Assembly (NCBI GenBank): GCA_035550315.1 | Contig: DASZPL010000056.1 | Location: forward strand, 1-64,000 | From: DASZPL01 sp035550315 | GTDB lineage: Bacteria; Actinomycetota; Actinomycetes; JAFAQI01 | Direction: 5' to 3' | DNA length: 64,000 nucleotides | Part shown: piece by piece, positions 25,148 to 31,819 of the stretch | Layout: each line of letters opens with the position of its first letter | Position numbering within the stretch: the stretch's first letter is position 1 | The notes under the pieces: generated by a model | Told to the model about the DNA's origin: nothing | What the model saw: only the letters and a program-made list of their open reading frames with translations | The model's database searches: none | Made by a program: the position numbers and the translations under genes

Positions 25148-25169
25148 GTTCAAATCCCGCCACCCCGAC
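25148..25169. repeat. att core copy 3 (one mismatch)
   Basis: Differs from the tRNA-Pro end only by C for T at the 15th base (CCACCCCG versus CCATCCCG). It marks the right boundary of the accessory region; core gene asd begins 56 bases further on. Confidence 0.8.
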
Positions 25170-25225
25170 CACGCGGCGTACTTGTCAGCAGCAGCCGGTG
25201 CTATCGCACCGTGTGCTGCTGACAA

Positions 25226-26272
25226 CTAGCGGGTGGCGGCGACGAGCTCCGCGATCTGTACGGCGTTGAGCGCCGCGCCCTTGCGCAGATTGTCATTGCT
25301 GACGAACAGCACCAGGCCGCGATCGTCCGGCACGCCCGGGTCCTGGCGCAGCCGGCCGACGTAGCTGGGATCACGCCCGGCCGCGTGCAGCGGCGTCGGC
25401 ACGTCGGCGAGCTCCACTCCAGGCGCTGCGGCCAACACCTCGCGGGCCCGGTCGACCGGCAGCGGCCGCTCGAACTCGGCATTGATCGACAGCGAGTGGC
25501 CGGTGAAGACCGGCACCCGCACGCAGGTGCCGGACACTCGCAGGTCCGGCAGCCCCAGGATCTTGCGACTCTCGTCGCGCAGCTTCTGCTCCTCGTTGGT
25601 CTCGAACGAGCCGTCGTCGACCAGGCTCCCCGCCAGCGGCAGCACGTTGAACGCGATCGGCCCGACGTACACCTGCGGCGCCGGGAACGAAACGGCGTCG
25701 CCGTCATGCGTCAGGTCGGCAGCGCGGTCGACGACCTGTCGCACCTGCTTGTCGAGCTCGTCGACCCCGGCGCCGCCACTGCCCGACACCGCCTGGTAGG
25801 TGCTGATCACCAGTCGCTGCAACCCGGCCGCGTCGTGCAACGCCTTCAGCGGCGCCATCGCCGCCATCGTGGTGCAGTTCGGGTTCGCGATGATCCCCTT
25901 CGGCGGCGCGACCACCGCGTCGCCGTTGACCTCGCTCACGACGAGCGGTACGTCGGGATCCATCCGCCAGGCGGACGAGTTGTCGATCACGACGGCGCCG
26001 GCGGCCGCGAACCGCGGGGCCTGCTCCCGCGAGGTCGCCGCGCCGGCCGAGAGCAGCGCGATGTCGAGCCCGCTCGGGTCTGCGGTCGCGGCGTCCTCGA
26101 CCACGATCTGCTCGCCCGCCCACGGCAGCGTCTTCCCGGCGGATCGCGACGACGCGAAGTAGCGCATGGTCGCGACCGGGAACTTGCGCTCGGCGAGCAG
26201 TCGGCGCATCACGCCGCCGACCTGGCCGGTCGCCCCGACCACACCGACCCGCAAGCCCGCCATCGGCGTCAT
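25226..26272 (-). CDS. asd: Aspartate-semialdehyde dehydrogenase
   Basis: 348 residues. NADP-binding start LRVGVVGATGQVGGVMRRLL, active-site Cys in IANPNCTTMAAMAPLK, and substrate-binding RVPVFTGHSLSINAEF. The enzyme reduces aspartyl phosphate to aspartate semialdehyde for lysine, diaminopimelate, threonine and methionine synthesis. The ATG (26272) overlaps the lysC stop by 4 bases, giving the usual actinobacterial lysC-asd operon. Confidence 0.96.
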   Translation of the reverse strand: MTPMAGLRVGVVGATGQVGGVMRRLLAERKFPVATMRYFASSRSAGKTLPWAGEQIVVEDAATADPSGLDIALLSAGAATSREQAPRFAAAGAVVIDNSSAWRMDPDVPLVVSEVNGDAVVAPPKGIIANPNCTTMAAMAPLKALHDAAGLQRLVISTYQAVSGSGGAGVDELDKQVRQVVDRAADLTHDGDAVSFPAPQVYVGPIAFNVLPLAGSLVDDGSFETNEEQKLRDESRKILGLPDLRVSGTCVRVPVFTGHSLSINAEFERPLPVDRAREVLAAAPGVELADVPTPLHAAGRDPSYVGRLRQDPGVPDDRGLVLFVSNDNLRKGAALNAVQIAELVAATR

Positions 26273-26790
26273 CGACCCGACCCGGCGTACACCACCGCTG
26301 GCGCACCGTCGGGGTCGTCGAGGCCGAACGCCTCGTGCACCGCCTTCACCGCCGCCGGCACGTCGGTGTCCTGGCAGACCACGGAGATCCGGATCTCGGA
26401 GGTCGAGATGTTCTGCACGTTGACACCCGCCGACGCCAGCGCCTCGAAGAACGTCGCGGATACGCCCGGGTGCGAGCGCATCCCGGCGCCGATCAGCGAG
26501 ACCTTGCCGATGTGGTCGTCGTAGAGCAGCGACTCGAACCCGATGGATTCGCGCACCTTCTCCAGCGCCGCCATCGCCGTCGCGCCGTCGCTGCGCGGCA
26601 AGGTGAACGACACGTCCGTGCGCCCGGTCGACCCGGAGACGTTCTGCACGATCATGTCGATGTTCACGTCGGCGTCCGCGACCACGCGGAAGATGCCGGC
26701 CGCCTCGCCCGGCTTGTCCGGTACGCCGACCACGGTGACCCGCGCCTCCGACAAGTCGTGGGCGACACCCGAGATGATCGCCTGCTCCAC
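26269..26790 (-). CDS. lysC: Aspartate kinase beta subunit (internal start)
   Basis: 173 residues beginning VEQAIISGVAHDLSEARVTV. GTG 26790, in frame with lysC (codon 250), has AGGAGG at 26796-26801, exactly 5 bases upstream. This is the known actinobacterial and Bacillus arrangement in which the regulatory ACT-domain half is also made separately, giving an alpha2beta2 enzyme. The size equals the Corynebacterium beta subunit within one or two residues. Confidence 0.8.
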   Translation of the reverse strand: MEQAIISGVAHDLSEARVTVVGVPDKPGEAAGIFRVVADADVNIDMIVQNVSGSTGRTDVSFTLPRSDGATAMAALEKVRESIGFESLLYDDHIGKVSLIGAGMRSHPGVSATFFEALASAGVNVQNISTSEIRISVVCQDTDVPAAVKAVHEAFGLDDPDGAPAVVYAGSGR

Positions 26791-27537
26791 GGTCTCCTCC
26801 TCTGAAACGGCCACGACCCAGGTGCCCTCGCGGTCGGAGAACGACGACCGCACGTGCACCGGCACGCGATACCGCCGGGCGTACTCGACGCACCGCAGCA
26901 TCAGCACCTTGGCGCCGCACGCCGCCATCTCCAGCATTTCCTCGTAGCTGATCCGATCGAGGCGCCGCGCCGACGGCACGATCCGCGGATCCGCCGAGAA
27001 CACCCCGTCGACGTCGGTATAGATCTCGCACGCATCCGCCCGCAGCGCCGCCGCCAATGCAACCGCCGTCGTGTCCGATCCGCCGCGACCCAATGTGGTG
27101 ATGTCCTTAGTGTCCTGCGAGACCCCCTGGAACCCCGCAACGATCGCGATGTAACCCGCACTGACGGCATCCGCGATCCGCCCCGGCGTCACATCGATGA
27201 TCCGTGCCCGACCATGCGTCGAGTCGGTGATCACACCTGCCTGCGACCCGGTGAACGACCGCGCCTCGAACCCCTGGTTGGCGATCGCCATCGCCAGCAA
27301 CGCCATCGAGATCCGCTCACCCGCGGTCAGCAGCATGTCGAGCTCGCGCGGCGGTGGCAGCGGCGACACCCGCTGCGCCAAGTCCATCAACTCATCGGTG
27401 GTATCGCCCATCGCGGACACCACGACAACGACATCGTTGCCCGCCCGGCGCGCGTCGACGATCCGTTGGGCGACCCGCTTGATCCGCTCGGCATCACCAA
27501 CCGACGACCCGCCGTACTTCTGTACGACGAGAGACAT
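26269..27537 (-). CDS. lysC: Aspartate kinase (alpha subunit)
   Basis: 422 residues. Kinase signature VVQKYGGSSVGDAERI at the start, SAMGDTTDELMDLA, and nucleotide-binding FQGVSQDTKDITTLGRGGSD. Two C-terminal ACT domains (from about residue 265) bind feedback effectors, likely Lys plus Thr as in Corynebacterium. It phosphorylates aspartate, the first step of the aspartate family. An in-frame internal gene for the beta subunit begins at 26790. Confidence 0.96.
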   Translation of the reverse strand: MSLVVQKYGGSSVGDAERIKRVAQRIVDARRAGNDVVVVVSAMGDTTDELMDLAQRVSPLPPPRELDMLLTAGERISMALLAMAIANQGFEARSFTGSQAGVITDSTHGRARIIDVTPGRIADAVSAGYIAIVAGFQGVSQDTKDITTLGRGGSDTTAVALAAALRADACEIYTDVDGVFSADPRIVPSARRLDRISYEEMLEMAACGAKVLMLRCVEYARRYRVPVHVRSSFSDREGTWVVAVSEEETVEQAIISGVAHDLSEARVTVVGVPDKPGEAAGIFRVVADADVNIDMIVQNVSGSTGRTDVSFTLPRSDGATAMAALEKVRESIGFESLLYDDHIGKVSLIGAGMRSHPGVSATFFEALASAGVNVQNISTSEIRISVVCQDTDVPAAVKAVHEAFGLDDPDGAPAVVYAGSGR

Positions 27538-27607
27538 ACCAAGATTCTACGGAGCCCCCGAGCCAATGGCCCCGGCTTTACGGACGGGCGGCTGATGTTC
27601 GCCGGAG

Positions 27608-27681
27608 TGGGTTGTGAGCTCCCGTCACAACACTAATGGCCGAGCTTGCGAGGTCTCGTTGGGACGGGAGCTCACAACCCA
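27608..27681. repeat. Long perfect inverted repeat between lysC and recR
   Basis: 19-bp arms (27608-27626 and 27663-27681; left arm TGGGTTGTGAGCTCCCGTC) are perfectly complementary around a 36-base loop. It lies 24 bases upstream of the recR stop side and upstream of lysC. The architecture (outer stem with CACAAC, central CGAG.TTGCGAGGTCTCG) resembles the palindromic elements at 47524 and 48601. Confidence 0.75.
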
Positions 27682-27705
27682 CGACCCGACCCACGCCCCC
27701 AAGAC

Positions 27706-28305
27706 CTACACCTCGAGCGCACGCCGCCCTTCGAACGCCCGCCCCAGCGTGATCTCGTCGGCGTACTCGAGGTCCCCACCGACCGGCAGCCCCGACGCCA
27801 ACCGCGTCACCCGGATGTCCATCGGCTTGACCAGTCGCGCGAGGTAGGTCGCCGTCGCCTCGCCCTCGAGGTTCGGATCGGTCGCGAGGATCAACTCGGT
27901 GACGACTCCATCGGCCAGCCGGGTCATCAGCTCGCGAATCCGCAGGTCGTCGGGCCCCACGCCCTCGATCGGCGAGATCGCCCCACCGAGCACGTGATAG
28001 CGCCCGCGGAACTCCCGGGTCCGCTCGATCGCGACCACGTCCTTGGGCTCTTCGACGACGCAGATGACCGCGTCATCCCGCCGCGGGTCGAGGCAGATCC
28101 GGCATTGCTCGGCTTCGGCGACGTTGCCGCAGATCGCGCAGAACTTGACCTTGTCCTTGACCTCGATCAGCGCATCCGCCAGTCGACGCACGTCGATCGG
28201 GTCGGCGGCGAGCAGATGAAACGCGATCCGCTGCGCGCCCTTGGGGCCGACCCCGGGCAGCCGCCCGAGCTCGTCGATCAGATCCTGGACCGGCCCCTCG
28301 TACAT
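27706..28305 (-). CDS. recR: Recombination mediator RecR
   Basis: 199 residues, normal length. Helix-hairpin-helix LGRLPGVGPKGAQRIAFHLL, zinc finger CAICGNVAEAEQCRIC, then a Toprim domain (CVVEEPKDVVAIERT; GAISPIEGVGPDDL). It works with RecO/RecF to load RecA at gaps. The gene lies 12 bases after ebfC and is the last of dnaX-ebfC-recR, as in M. tuberculosis. Confidence 0.97.
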   Translation of the reverse strand: MYEGPVQDLIDELGRLPGVGPKGAQRIAFHLLAADPIDVRRLADALIEVKDKVKFCAICGNVAEAEQCRICLDPRRDDAVICVVEEPKDVVAIERTREFRGRYHVLGGAISPIEGVGPDDLRIRELMTRLADGVVTELILATDPNLEGEATATYLARLVKPMDIRVTRLASGLPVGGDLEYADEITLGRAFEGRRALEV

Positions 28306-28317
28306 GCGACGCGAGCC

Positions 28318-28668
28318 CTACATGCCCGGCAAGCCGAGCCCGCCGCCCGGCCCGCCCAGCAACCCCGCCGCACCCGAGGCGAGCGGTCCCATGGTCTGCG
28401 CGGCCAGCTCATCGGCGGCCCGCTTGGCATCGCGGACCGCCGCGACGATCAGGTCCTGCAGGGTCTCGACATCGTCGGGGTCGATCGCCTTCGGATCGAT
28501 CCGCAGCTCGGTGAGCTCGCCCGATCCGGTCAGCGTGGCGGTGACGAGCCCGCCGCCGGCGGTGCCTTCCACGGTGGCTTGCGCGAGCTGGTCTTGCGCG
28601 GCGAGCAGCTGCTGCTGCATCTGCTGCGCCTGCTTCATCAACTGCTGGAGGTTCGGCTGCGACGGCAC
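28318..28668 (-). CDS. ebfC: YbaB/EbfC nucleoid-associated protein
   Basis: 116 residues from GTG 28668. NLQQLMKQAQQMQQQLLAAQ coiled N-terminus, LTGSGELTELRIDPKAIDP core, then VAAVRDAKRAADELAAQ and a Gly/Leu/Pro-rich tail. This is the DNA-binding YbaB family protein commonly between dnaX and recR. It lies 27 bases after the dnaX stop. Confidence 0.95.
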   Translation of the reverse strand: MPSQPNLQQLMKQAQQMQQQLLAAQDQLAQATVEGTAGGGLVTATLTGSGELTELRIDPKAIDPDDVETLQDLIVAAVRDAKRAADELAAQTMGPLASGAAGLLGGPGGGLGLPGM

Positions 28669-28695
28669 ACCACGAGCGTAGGCGTTGCCCCCGTC

Positions 28696-30549
28696 TCAGT
28701 CGGTTTCGATCTCGCCGATCACTTGGGCGCCAAGACCTTCCTGCAGCAGCGAGAGCGCCGCCTTCTGCTGGTCGGCCGGCGCATCGGCGACCGGTTCGCT
28801 CTCGGCGACTTCGGCGGCGTCGAGCTCTTCAACCGCGCCCCGCTTCCCGCGGCCCGGCGATTGCCGGCGCGGATTCGCGTCGCCGGCCGACCCCGACTCG
28901 CTCGTGGTCGCGCGCAGTTTCAAATCGAAGCCGGCCACCTCGTGCAGCGCCGCGGCGACGGCCTGCTCGACGTCGCCGGCGAACCGGGCGGCGAGCGACG
29001 GCGTCTTGAACGACAACGTCACGACGTTCTTCTCCAGCGACTCGAGCTGCGCCGAGAACATCAAGGCGTTCGCCGTACGACTGCGGGTCTTGACCGCGTC
29101 GAGTACGTCGTTCCAGATCCGCCGCAACCCGGCCAGGTCCAGCGGCCCCCCCGACGCCGCGCCCCCCGCGCCCCCCGCGATCCCCGCGATCCCCGCGATC
29201 CCCGCGCTCTCACCCTCCCGATGATCATGAGCGGTTTCGCGGATTTCGCCGGATTTCGTGCGAATTCGCTCATGATCATCGGGGGAGGCAGGCTCGGGGG
29301 AGGCGGGGTCGGGGGGCGCAGTCGGGGCGTCGGCGGGCGGGGCGTCGGCGGGCGGGGCGTCGGCGGGTGGTGTCTCAGCGGGCGGGGTGACGGACAGCCG
29401 ACGCTCGAGGCGTTCCAGTCGCGCCAGCATCGACGCGGCGTCGGTCGCGGCAGCCGGCAGCAGGATGCGGGCGCACGCGAGCTCGAGCACCAGCCGGGGG
29501 GACGTCGTACCCCGCATCTCGACCAGCGCGGCCGCCATCGCGTCGGCCGCGCGCGAGAGCGAGGCGCGGCCGTAGTGCATCGCCTGCGCCTGCATCCGCT
29601 CGAGTTGATCGCCCGGCAGGTCCAGCAGCCCCGTCTCGGCCGCCGTCGGTACGGCGTCGAGCACGAGCAGGTCACGGAACCGCTCCAGCAGGTCTTGCGC
29701 GAACCGCCGCGGGTCGAGGCCAGCCTCGATGACTCGGTCGACCGCACCGAACACCGCCGCGCCGTCGGCGGCGACGAAGGCATCGACCACCTCGTCGAGC
29801 AGGCTGGCGTCGGTGTAGCCGAGCAATGCCGCCGCTCGGTCGTACGTGATGCGCTCGCCGCCGGAGCCACCGGCGAGCTGGTCGAGCAGCGACTGGGCGT
29901 CGCGGACCGACCCGGCGGCCGCCCGCACCACCAGCGGCAGCACGAGTGGATCGACGTCGATGCCCTCGCGACCGCAGAGCTCGGCGAGGTGCTCGCGCAT
30001 CAGCTGCGGTGGGATCAGCCGGAAGCGGTAGTGGAAGGTGCGCGACTTGATCGTCGTCAGCACCTTGTCGGGCTCGGTGGTCGCGAACACGAACTTCACG
30101 TGCGGCGGTGGTTCCTCCACCACCTTCAGCAACGCGTTGAACGCCGCCGACGTGATCATGTGTGCCTCGTCGACGATGTAGACCTTGAACCGCGAGGACA
30201 CCGGGGCGAAGAAGGCGCGCTCGCGCAGGTCGCGGGCGTCGTCGACCAGGCCGTGCGATGCCGCGTCGATCTCGATCACGTCGAGCGAGCCCGGGCCGTT
30301 CGGCGCCAATGCCACGCAGGAGTCGCACACGCCGCACGGCGTGGAGGTCGGCCCCTTCTCACAGTTCAGCGACCGGGCGAGGATCCGCGCGCTCGAGGTC
30401 TTGCCGCAGCCGCGCGGGCCGCTGAACAGATAGGCGTGGTGCACCCGACCGGTGTCGAGCGCCTGTGAGATCGGCTCGGTGACGTGCTCTTGACCAACCA
30501 CCTCGGCGAAGCTGCCGGGCCGGTACTTCCGGTAGAGCGCCAACGTCAC
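28696..30549 (-). CDS. dnaX: DNA polymerase III subunits gamma/tau
   Basis: 617 residues from GTG 30549 with GAGGAGG 8 bases upstream. AAA+ clamp-loader ATPase: Walker A FSGPRGCGKTSSARIL, zinc-binding CEKGPTSTPCGVCDSC, Walker B VYIVDEAHMI, sensor FVFATTEPDK. Domain III follows, then a low-complexity linker (APPADAPPADAPPADAP; SAGIAGIAGIAGGAGGA) and the tau C-terminal domain. The linker encodes a palindromic repeat element (29220-29280) as DDHERIRTKSGEIRETAHDH, flanked by two minisatellites. SRP RNA lies just upstream on the same strand. Confidence 0.95.
   Translation of the reverse strand: MTLALYRKYRPGSFAEVVGQEHVTEPISQALDTGRVHHAYLFSGPRGCGKTSSARILARSLNCEKGPTSTPCGVCDSCVALAPNGPGSLDVIEIDAASHGLVDDARDLRERAFFAPVSSRFKVYIVDEAHMITSAAFNALLKVVEEPPPHVKFVFATTEPDKVLTTIKSRTFHYRFRLIPPQLMREHLAELCGREGIDVDPLVLPLVVRAAAGSVRDAQSLLDQLAGGSGGERITYDRAAALLGYTDASLLDEVVDAFVAADGAAVFGAVDRVIEAGLDPRRFAQDLLERFRDLLVLDAVPTAAETGLLDLPGDQLERMQAQAMHYGRASLSRAADAMAAALVEMRGTTSPRLVLELACARILLPAAATDAASMLARLERLERRLSVTPPAETPPADAPPADAPPADAPTAPPDPASPEPASPDDHERIRTKSGEIRETAHDHREGESAGIAGIAGIAGGAGGAASGGPLDLAGLRRIWNDVLDAVKTRSRTANALMFSAQLESLEKNVVTLSFKTPSLAARFAGDVEQAVAAALHEVAGFDLKLRATTSESGSAGDANPRRQSPGRGKRGAVEELDAAEVAESEPVADAPADQQKAALSLLQEGLGAQVIGEIETD
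29177..29203. repeat. Tandem 9-bp repeats in dnaX linker
   Basis: Three units of GCGATCCCC, encoding Ala-Gly-Ile type repeats on the minus strand. Adjacent to the palindromic element. Confidence 0.85.
29220..29280. repeat. REP-like palindrome inside dnaX
   Basis: Arms GATGATCATGAGCG (29220-29233) and CGCTCATGATCATC (29267-29280) are perfect complements. The interior reads GGTTTCGCGGATTTCGCCGG then ATTTCGTGCGAATT. A second copy with the same length and conserved interior occurs at 39324-39378. Here it is translated in frame as part of tau. Confidence 0.88.
29324..29368. repeat. Tandem 15-bp repeats in dnaX linker
   Basis: Three units of GGGGCGTCGGCGGGC (last base T in the third), encoding PPADA repeats on the minus strand. 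Confidence 0.85.
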
Positions 30550-30573
30550 GCCGCGGGCCTCCTCGAACTTCGG

Positions 30574-30661
30574 GACCCCTCGCACACCCGCCAGAGCCCG
30601 CTTGCCCTTGCTGCCTTCCGGCCCTGGGGGGGTTGGGCGAGATGACGCCGCACGAGGGGTC
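30574..30661 (-). ncRNA. ffs: Signal recognition particle RNA (small bacterial, 4.5S type)
   Basis: On the minus strand GACCCCTCG (30661 side) pairs with CGAGGGGTC (30574-30582), closing a long hairpin. The apical part contains GGCCGGAAGGCAGCAAGGG, the conserved Ffh-binding and GGAA tetraloop region. Length is about 90 nt. It ends 24 bases before the dnaX start. Exact ends may differ by a few bases. Confidence 0.9.
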
Positions 30662-30737
30662 GGCGCCCACTGTAGACCGGTACGCCGACCCGACGAGCCG
30701 CCGATTCACCACTCGCCGACGCCCTAGAGTGGCGGGC

Positions 30738-30823
30738 GGAGGATTCGCCTAGTTGGCCTATGGCGCACGCTTGGAAAGCGTGTTGGGGGCAACCCCTCGC
30801 GGGTTCGAATCCCGCATCCTCCG
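30738..30823 (+). tRNA. tRNA-Ser (anticodon GGA)
   Basis: Acceptor GGAGGAT pairs with ATCCTCC (30816-30822). Anticodon stem CACGC/GCGTG with loop TTGGAAA places GGA at 30773-30775. A long variable arm (TTGGGGGCAACCCCTC) is typical of tRNA-Ser, and GGTTCGAATC is the T arm. CCA is not encoded. Confidence 0.96.
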
Positions 30824-30919
30824 CCGATTCGAATTGCCGTGAATACTGCTCGGGAAGCCGGGTAGTGGGCCTCCGTCAATGTCCGAAATGTCTCCTCATG
30901 CGCTTGCTGTGCGCTAACA

Positions 30920-30935
30920 CGTGATCCATCTCACC
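30920..30935. promoter_or_regulatory. Crp-type binding site upstream of rpf
   Basis: CGTGATCCATCTCACC contains GTGA-N6-TCAC with perfect core half sites, the actinobacterial Crp consensus. It lies 73-88 bases before the start of the c-di-AMP riboswitch, a plausible position for control of rpf transcription. M. tuberculosis Crp is known to control rpfA. Confidence 0.55.
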
Positions 30936-31007
30936 CAACCCCACGTGACTTGGTTGAGCGTGGCTTGTTAGCGTGGTGCTTGCTCACAGCAAACGCTTGA
31001 GCCCGAC

Positions 31008-31186
31008 CGCGGTGCGCCGAATCCTGCCGGCCGCGGTGGGAGAACTGAAGTAACGGCAGGACCGGGGGACCCATCGCGGCGCGGCCTCTCAGCAGCCGTC
31101 CGCAGGGGTTAAGTCGGCGAGCAATCGCCGGCCGGGCACCTTCCCGCCCGCACCCGTCAGCTCACCTCGTAGGCGCCAGGAAGGGA
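31008..31186 (+). promoter_or_regulatory. c-di-AMP (ydaO-type) riboswitch before rpf
   Basis: Conserved blocks in order: GCGCCGAATCCTGCCGG, GCGGTGGGAGAACTGA, GGACCGGGGGACCCATC, and the 3' signature CCCGTCAGCTCACCTCGTAG then GCGCCAGGAAGGG just before the ATG at 31194. This order and wording match the ydaO/yuaA riboswitch that precedes cell-wall hydrolase genes in actinomycetes. Binding of c-di-AMP normally turns expression off. Confidence 0.85.
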
Positions 31187-31193
31187 TCTTTCC

Positions 31194-31793
31194 ATGCGTC
31201 CTGCCCGCTATCGGGGCCGACATCGCGCCGTCCGTAACACCGCCCGAGTCGCCGTCGCCGGAGCCGCCGGCGCCAGCATCGCCGCGTTCGTTGCCGCGCC
31301 AGGCGCCGCGCACGCCGCAACCGATGTCCAGTGGGACCGGGTCGCGCAATGCGAGTCCGGCGGCAACTGGCACGCCAACACCGGCAACGGCTACTACGGC
31401 GGGCTGCAGTTCAGCGCCGGGACCTGGTCCGCGTACGGCGGCGGCCACTACGCCGCGCGTGCCGACCTGGCGTCTCGGGACGAGCAGATCGCGATCGCCA
31501 ACAAGGTGCTCGCCGGCCAGGGCTGGGGTGCGTGGCCGGTCTGCTCGCAATACGCCGGCGCTCCCGGCCCCGCGGCGAAGCCGGCGTCCGGCCCGCATCG
31601 CCACAAGCTGCTTCAGGACCACGTAAAGGTGCGGCACGCCCACCGGCACCACCACAACAGCCGCCACCACCGCCACGTGGTCGTACAATCGGGCGACCGC
31701 GTCCGGCCGGGCGAGCGCGACTCCGGTTGGAAGGCAATCTTCCACGTCGACCCGGCGCTGCTCGGCACCTTGGGGAACGGCGCCCAGGGATAA
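31194..31793 (+). CDS. rpf: Resuscitation-promoting factor (Rpf) transglycosylase
   Basis: 199 residues. A signal peptide with basic start and AAPGAAHAA cleavage region is followed at once by the Rpf domain: WDRVAQCESGGNWHANTGNG (catalytic Glu in CESGG), YYGGLQFSAGTWSAYGG, DEQIAIANKVLAGQGWGAWP. The C-terminal half is His/Arg-rich (RHAHRHHHNSRHHRHV) and has no LysM or G5 domain. Rpf cleaves peptidoglycan and aids regrowth of dormant cells. It is under a c-di-AMP riboswitch and a putative Crp site. Confidence 0.93.
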   Translation: MRPARYRGRHRAVRNTARVAVAGAAGASIAAFVAAPGAAHAATDVQWDRVAQCESGGNWHANTGNGYYGGLQFSAGTWSAYGGGHYAARADLASRDEQIAIANKVLAGQGWGAWPVCSQYAGAPGPAAKPASGPHRHKLLQDHVKVRHAHRHHHNSRHHRHVVVQSGDRVRPGERDSGWKAIFHVDPALLGTLGNGAQG

Positions 31794-31798
31794 GCGCC

Positions 31799-31819
31799 CG
31801 CGCTAACTCGACTAGCGCG
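31799..31819. terminator. Bidirectional terminator between rpf and the permease gene
   Basis: CGCGCTA (31799-31805) and TAGCGCG (31813-31819) form a 7-bp stem with 7-base loop between convergent genes; the permease stop codon lies in the right arm. Confidence 0.55.

Larger units (their letters stand above)
22556..25169. mobile_element. Integrated element B (no integrase of its own)
   Basis: About 2.6 kb between the att core at 22534 and the near-identical core at 25148. Visible cargo: two secreted proteins and a small fragment. Base composition is visibly richer in A/T than the flanks, especially 24000-24780. Without a recombinase it may have been mobilised by the integrase of element A, or it may be the trimmed relic of an older insertion. 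Confidence 0.6.

Noticed and set aside
29160..29380. CRISPR array
   Set aside because: Short tandem repeats without unique spacers inside a coding region; they encode PPADA and AGI repeats.
28860..29400. Programmed frameshift in dnaX giving a separate gamma subunit
   Set aside because: I see no slippery A-run comparable to that of E. coli; the frame is continuous to the tau end.
27646..30468. 940-codon open frame on the plus strand opposite recR, ebfC and dnaX
   Set aside because: It is antisense to three well-conserved genes, has Arg/Gly/Ala-biased composition and no domain; long antisense frames are expected in high-GC DNA.
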